Notes under the pieces: generated by a model
Databases searched by the model: none
Seen by the model: the letters and a program-made list of their open reading frames with translations, nothing else
Told to the model about the DNA's origin: nothing
Shown here: in pieces, positions 57,964 to 64,000 of the stretch
Layout: the number at the start of each line of letters is the position of its first letter
How positions within the stretch are numbered: the first letter of the stretch is position 1
Translations under genes and position numbers: made by a program
Assembly: GCA_963932465.1 (NCBI GenBank)
Contig: OZ010795.1
Location: forward strand, 522,417,451 to 522,481,450
Source of the DNA: Maratus speciosus
Taxonomy: Eukaryota > Arthropoda > Arachnida > Araneae > Salticidae
Reading direction: 5' to 3'
Length of the DNA stretch: 64,000 bases

Positions 57964-59492
57964 AATGTCCCACATTCATACTTTTTGGATTTTTATGGAT
58001 GGATGAAAATAATCCACACTCTATATTTGTGCTTTTTAAGTAATGGGAATTTAAGTATCATTTAACCTTCTATATACTTCCATATGTTTTTTATTTCCTG
58101 TTCATTTTATAATTATCTTATATATAATTGATTTAAAAAATAATTTTTATATTATTTTTAATAATTATTTATATTAATTATTACTGAATTTATTTTGTTT
58201 TATAGCATATAGCTATATGCTATATATTATCAATGTTCTAGTATTATTTAAATTCTTAGTTTAGTTTAAATAAGTTAGCTAATAGAATATTTTCTATGCT
58301 TTTAAATTTTATTAACAATAGTTTTTTTTTTAAATACATTGTGTGGTTTATATTAGGTTTATAATTATCTATATATAAGGATATGTTTGGTTTTGCTGTT
58401 TAAAAAATTATTTACATTCAAATGCTTACAAATATTTATCTTGTGACAGTTGAATAAAAGTAACACTAGATGGCAGCACCAAAATTTGTCTTTTTAAAAT
58501 AGCTCTAAATTTTAATTTTTCTAGCTCCATTTCAGTTATAATTTACTACACCAGGGGGTATTTTTAGCTAAATTTTGACGATATTGTTAAACAGTTATTA
58601 ATTAATTTAATAGTGCATTTTAAATAATGTAATTACTATCTATTTATTTTATATTATATTAAATGTATTTGACAAGGTATTTCAAAATTTATTTCAAAAT
58701 GTATTAACTGCATACTTTGGTATCAATTACTGTGATTTCTTAACTGTTTTATTCACCTTAATCTTTATGATATTCTGGTAGACATGTGCGCGTGGATATT
58801 TGTAAAATACTGAAATATTAATCGGTATGGTGTTTATTATTTATATTTTATATCCTATAAATATTTAAATAGGTTTTATTGATTCTTCCATTTCATATTA
58901 TTTGTTTCTATTCTGTTTTCATTTTTAATCAATTCACTTGATTTTAATGGTTGTTTGAGCACAGGGGAAAATAATTTTTAGCTTTAGCTTATTTTTCTCA
59001 CAGAAAACAACCATTTTGCTTATATCATTGAATTCTGTGCCCTTGACAACGTAATTCAATATATAAGCTTTTCCATTTTTTGTCTGTGTCCACTTTTTTC
59101 TTTTTCTTCCATAATAATTCTTATCATAAATTATTTTTTTATATATATATACTTACAGCTTTAATTCATAATATTTGACGGTGGTAGGTTATGTTTAATT
59201 AATGGTTATATATATATATATCAATTTTTAACGGAGGGTGGTTTCGGGGTCTGGGGGTCATGATCGATGAAAATGTACCAAAATGTTTTGAAATCGCGTT
59301 CCTCCGAACGGCTGCAATAGGTAGCTTTTTGTAATGAAAGCTACCTAAAAGTAGTTACGAGTATTAGATTTAATATCTATTTACAAGTTCTATCTATCTA
59401 ACTCATATCTATTTACAAGAGTACCACGGTTAAACTTTCATTCTGTAATCATGTTTACAGGACTAAGTCTACACCTCCAAAAAATTATTAAA

Positions 59493-59961
59493 GAAAAAAT
59501 GTGAAATATTTACATATCAGAAACACCTTAATAAGTATGGAAAGGTTAAGCAAACATGCAAAGCATCTTAAGGAAAAGAACAGACAACACAATATACAAA
59601 GGAAGTTTTTTCTCAAAAAAACCCTTTCTTCTTAAATAAATAAATAAATATTAATAATAATGATAAATGTTATGAAATTTTAATTGAAAAGAAGTAAAAT
59701 GAACAAAGGAAGAATTAAAATATATATAAATTAACATAAAACTAAATAAACAATACAAAGAGTGCACTTAACAATAAAATTAAATTAATACTATATTAAT
59801 GAACAAATTTTTTTTTCAATTTCTAATATAATAATAGAAAGTATTTTTATGTAATTTAGGTACACGGAATATTCTTTCGGGTTATAAGAGTAAGCAAAAT
59901 TACATTGCACTACAAAACACATACTAAAATGATTTTTTATGTACTTTATTACTGAAAAAAA
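59493..59961. other. AT-rich stretch without a recognised gene
   Basis: Nothing recognisable lies between the palindrome and element I. Confidence 0.5.
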
Positions 59962-60365
59962 TCCCTGCTGGCCCGGCCTACAGGCAGAGGTAGATTTCGA
60001 AGTCAAAAATACTAATTTCACAAACAAAAACTAAATCATGATTAAAGATAAATCCACTTTAACAATTTTATCTGGCCGCTTTTGACGAGTTTTTATTTCA
60101 TTTTTATATAATAGCTGGTTTTATCAGAATCATGTTAAGGCGGTATTAAAAAAAAATACTTTTCCATGCTCAACAACTCGAAATTTTCTGGCAGAACTCC
60201 AGATTCATTTTTAATACGAAAAACATGAAACTTGTTGACGTGATTTTTGAAGAGATTTATAAGCGACCTGTGTTTTTATTTTCTTTCAATTAATTAAAAC
60301 TTGATTAATAAACAATTATTTTCTCAGTAGGACAATATTTTTGGTTTCTAACACAATCGCTTCGG

Positions 60366-63150
60366 GAAATTCTGTTCAAAATGCCCACTTTGACATCATT
60401 TTTTGAAATATATTCTGTTCTATCAAAAAATCGATCATTACTGTACATTATATAGTTTCCGAATAAGAGAATCTAGCAATTGGATGCGTCTGAGAGCAAA
60501 AATGAATTAAAAAATGAGTAAGAATGTAGACAGTTTGGATTTGAATGCACCCTTTATAAGATGATTTTTTTCTTCAACCGCTATGTATTTTTAATTTGGT
60601 TTTGCTGTAAGAATTTTCCCTATCAAAAACTTGTCTATATAAATGTTGAAGACAATATTAAGAAGATATATGATAAATTCATGGAGATTTTATATCTTGT
60701 GAGTTGACGGAGTTATGAAAATGTTTCTTCTTCAACCCCCCTTTTTTTGTTTTCGTTTTTATTTTATTTTTATTTTTATTTTTTTTGCGGTACGAATTGG
60801 TCTTATCAAAAACTTGCGAATATAAAAGTTGTAGATAATATTAAGGAGATGTATAATAAAATTAATTGGATTCGATATCTTGAGAATTGACGAAGTAAGG
60901 AATTTTTTTCTCCCAAAAACCCTATTTTTTGCGCCCTTTGAGCCTATTTTTAATTTTATCAAAAATCTGTAATGCATGAATTTTTGGCGCTATTTTTAGA
61001 AGTAATAAAAACTTTAAACTGATTTGATGTGTACAAAAATTAATAAGTTATGGGTTTTTTTCGGTTTTCACAAAACCCCTCCCTATTTCCATCCCCTTTG
61101 ACCGCTTTTGCCCATTAACGAACTTGGCCGAGATTATATGTCCCTTGATTTTATGTATCAGTTTGGAAGAGATTTGTGCAGAATTGCGGAAGTTATCGTG
61201 TCCAGAAGAAAGTGATAACACAATTGCTTCGTGAAATTCCGTTCAAAATGCCCACTTTGACATCATCTTTTGAAATATATTCTGCCACTATAAAAAAAAT
61301 CGATCATTACTGTACATTATATAGTTTCTGAATAAGAGAATCTAGCAATTGAATGCATTTGAGAGCAAAAGTGAATTTAAAAAGGAGTAAGAAAATAAGC
61401 AGTTTGGATTTGAATGCACCTTTAATAAGATGATTTTTTTCTTCAACCGCTATGTATTTTTAATTTGTTTTTGCTGTAAAAATTGGCCATATCAAAAACT
61501 TGTCTATATAAATGTTGAAGACAATATTAGCAAGATATATGATAAATTCATGGAGATTTTATATCTTGTGAAATGACGGAGTTATGAAAATTTTTCTTCT
61601 TCAACCCCCATTTTTTGTTTTCGTTCTTAATTTTTTTTTTTTTTTTTTGGTACGAATTGGTCCTATCAAAAAATTTGTGAATATAAAAGTTGTAGATAAT
61701 ACTAAGGAGATATATAATAAAATTAATTGGATTTGATATCTTGAGAATTGACGAAGTAAGGAATTTTTTCTCCCAAAAACCTTATTTTTTGCGCCCCTTG
61801 AGCCTATTTTAAATTTTATCAAAAATATGTGATGCATAAATTTTTGGCGCTATTTTTAGAAGTAATAAAAACTTTAAACTGATTTGATATGTACAAAAAT
61901 TAAGAAGTTATGGGTTTTTTTCGGTTTTCACAAAACCCCTCCCTATTCCCATCCCCTTTGTCCGCTTTTGTCCATTAACGAACTTAACCGAGATTTTATG
62001 TCCCTTGATTTTATGTATCAGTTTGGAAGATATTTGTGCAGAATTGCGGAAGTTATCGTGTCCAGAAGAAAGTGATAACACAATTGCTTCGGGAAATTCC
62101 GTTCAAAATGCCCACTTTGACATCATTTTTTGAAATACATTCTGCCTCTATCAAAACATCGATCATTGCGGTACAATATATAGTTTCTGAATAAGCTAAT
62201 CTACAAATTAAATGCGTTTGAGAGCAAAAATGAATTTAAAAATGAGTCAGAAAAAAAGCAGTTTGGATTTGAGTGCATCCTTAATTCAATGATTTTTCCA
62301 ACACAATCCGCATCGGGAAATTCGGTTCAAAATGCCCACTTTAACAGCATTTTTAAAAATATATTCTGCCTCTATCAAGAAATTGACCATTACGGTACAT
62401 TATGTAGTTTCTGTGTAAGAAAACGTACCAATTGGAAGCCTTTGAGAGCAAAAATGAATTGTAAAATGAGTCAGAAAATACGCAGTTTGGATTTGAATAC
62501 ACCCTTACTTAGATGATTTTTTTTCTTCAACCGCTATGTAGTTTTAATTTGTTTTTGCTGTAAGAATTGGTCCTACCCATAACTTGTCTATATAGATGTT
62601 GTAGATAATATTAAGAAGATATATGACAAATTCATGGGGATTTTATATCTTTTGAATTGACGGAGTTAAGGATGTTTTACTTCTTCAAACCCCCTTTTTG
62701 TTTTCGTTTTTAATTTTTTTTTTGCGGTACGAATTGGTCCTATCAAAAACTTGTGAATATAAAAGTTGTAGATAATATTAAGAAGATTTATAATAAAATT
62801 AATTGGGATTGATATCTTGAGAATTGACGAAGTTATGAATTTTTTTCTCCCAAAAACCCTATTTTTTGCGCCGCTTGAGCCCATTTTTAACTTTATCAAA
62901 AATCTGTGATACATAAAATTTTGGCCCTATTTTTAGAAGTAATAAAAACTTTAAACTGATTTGATATGTATAAAAATTAAGAAGTTATGAGGTTTTTTTG
63001 GTTTTCACAAAACCCCTCCCTATTTCCATCCCCTTGGTCCGATTTTGCCCATTAACGAACTTGACCGAGATTTTATGTCCATTGATTTTATGTATCAGTT
63101 TGGAAGAGATTGGTGCAGAATTACGAAAGTTATCGTGTCCAGAAGAAAGT
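60366..63150 (+). repeat. Three ~0.86-1.08-kb units of element I with internal duplication
   Basis: CATTAACGAACTTGGCCGAGA or its variants lies at about 61112, 61974 and 63050 (862 and ~1076 bp apart). TTCAAAATGCCCACTTTGACATC or its variants lies at about 60374, 61234, 62102 and 62329. The last interval of ~227 bp is a partial duplication that lengthens the third unit. Within each unit, two AATTGG-CCTATCAAAAACTTGT blocks about 190 bp apart are older internal duplicates. Confidence 0.8.
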
Positions 63151-63167
63151 GATATATATAGATAGAC

Positions 63168-63204
<37 letters not shown>
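63151..63204. repeat. (GATA)n microsatellite
   Basis: About 50 bp of GATA/GACA units just before the 3' module of element I. Confidence 0.95.
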
Positions 63205-63205
<1 letters not shown>

Positions 63206-63327
63206 AGTTTATTACTGAGGGTGGTTTTGGGTTCTAGGGGTCATGATCGGTGTAGATTTGCAAAATTTTTCAGAAATTCCAACATAGGAACGATCCCAAT
63301 AGGTAGTATTTCATACGAAATCTACCT

Positions 63328-64000
63328 AAAACAATATTTATATATATTTTTGTATATCAAATGTGTGTTTTAAATTATTTCTTTGTATTATTTGCTTTTT
63401 AGATGTACAGCAGAAAAAAAACTTTTTAAATTAAGGAGTAGTTACTTTAAAAACCATGTTTTAGTATTTATATATTTCCAACAAGAAATTGTTCCAATGG
63501 GGTCATTCCATACAAAATTAGCGAATCAGCTGTGGCTGACATTTCACAGATTTTAAAGACAATCAGCATATAAGTATATCATATCTATTTATGGTTAAAT
63601 GCAAAATTATAGATTTCAGAATTTGTTTTATTTAAATATTAAAATTTGCGTTAAAATTTGATGCAAAATCGAGATTTTTTCCACATGCTTGGAATTTTAA
63701 TTTTGATTATCAGCCTTAGGAGTTAAAAGGATATATTAATACTATTTATTATTAGGAATGAATGATAAGTAATAGATTGGCGTAAGTTAGTAAATTATAT
63801 TTTCATTCCGTAATTAGAACAAAAATTAGTTTTGAAAATTTTTGAGGTTAAAAATGCAATATTTCTATTGCTCGTTTGAACATGAAAGACAGTTCTGGAA
63901 ATTTAAAAATTACTCGACGTTATAGATAAAGGTATATATTTTAAAAATAGAAACTTTCATTCTTGTCGTTTTATTCCTTATTGAGAATAAAAATAAATAG
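63328..64000. other. AT-rich stretch without a recognised gene
   Basis: No gene, RNA or element end is recognised. Confidence 0.5.

Larger units (their letters stand above)
55493..59492. repeat. 4-kb palindrome: two ~1.5-kb inverted arms around a 0.9-kb centre
   Basis: The left arm 55493-57053 and right arm 57964-59492 are inverse copies with scattered differences, for example GTGGAAACCGAC against GTGGACACAGAC, and small indels. Each arm carries, near its outer end, the GGAGGGTGG...GGGGTCATGATCGATG 3' module and CTACCT hairpin of the A/B family (55639-55768 and 59210-59346), pointing outward. A further ~145 bp of shared flank lies beyond these. The centre carries an RT-like fragment. Arm divergence argues against a simple assembly hairpin. 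Confidence 0.85.
59962..63327 (+). mobile_element. Hairpin-ended element I, distant relative of the 327-bp family
   Basis: After an A-run, a GC-rich hairpin region (CCTGCTGGCCCGGCCTACAGG) leads to AGGTAGATTTCG (59988-59999). Three long units follow, then a GATA run (63151-63204) and the module GAGGGTGGTTTTGGG...GGGGTCATGATCGGTG. A 27-nt hairpin (63301-63327) ends CGAAATCTACCT, the inverse of the 5' repeat, and AAAA follows. The 3' module matches that of A/B in order and much of its sequence, and the internal AACGAACTTGGCCGAGA block is shared too, so these are diverged sister families. There is no coding region. Confidence 0.75.

Noticed and set aside
55493..59492. Assembly artefact (read hairpin)
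   Set aside because: The arms differ by many substitutions and small indels, which a copied read would not show. Long-read confirmation is still desirable.

Overview
The window is AT-rich eukaryotic DNA that looks like an intergenic transposon graveyard from an arthropod. A chelicerate such as a spider is my best guess, from the resemblance of the Tc1, mariner, piggyBac and BEL proteins to families I know there; this is inference and not a database result. I recognise no host gene with exons, no rRNA and no convincing functional tRNA. Almost all recognisable protein sequence belongs to mobile elements, and only the Tc1-type transposase at 12331-13371 is intact.

Layout. 441-6310: a decayed gene with FEN/XPG-like nuclease motifs and a Cys-rich tail, split by a BEL/Pao element (1551-5202, matching LTRs). 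7423-12071: two copies of a non-autonomous element built of ~327-bp tandem repeats, one (A) inserted into the other (B). 12079-13611: an intact Tc1-type transposon. 15567-17097: a dead Tc1 relative. 17183-19395: a repeat element (family E) carrying an inserted hairpin-ended element (J). 19689-21285: a gag/protease-like retroelement fragment on the minus strand. 22839-23396: a MITE. 25887-26530: a deleted mariner. 27405-30618: element D1, carrying tRNA-like repeats and a family-E copy. 30875-37770: a five-layer nest (TTAA element M > D2 > TTAA element N > piggyBac-2 > 145-bp repeat array K). 42492-51043: piggyBac-1, split by a 6.3-kb BEL element (42892-49203). 52931-55490: another 327-bp-repeat element (G). 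55493-59492: a large palindrome with an RT-like fragment in its centre. 59962-63327: a distant relative of the 327-bp family (I).

The most interesting signal is not a gene. At least seven copies from three sequence groups (A/B/G; I; D1/D2/J) share one layout: an A/T-run target, a 5' hairpin, an ~11-bp subterminal repeat opening with AGAGG, tandem repeats containing stress-free AT-rich cores, a simple repeat such as GACA, GATA or TA, then a 3' hairpin made from the same subterminal repeat and ending CCTAAAA (with point changes). This resembles non-autonomous Helentron/DINE-type elements, but no rolling-circle replicase gene is present to prove it. The 327-bp units also carry a hairpin made of two opposed CGCCATTTTG sites, which match the YY1/Pho consensus.
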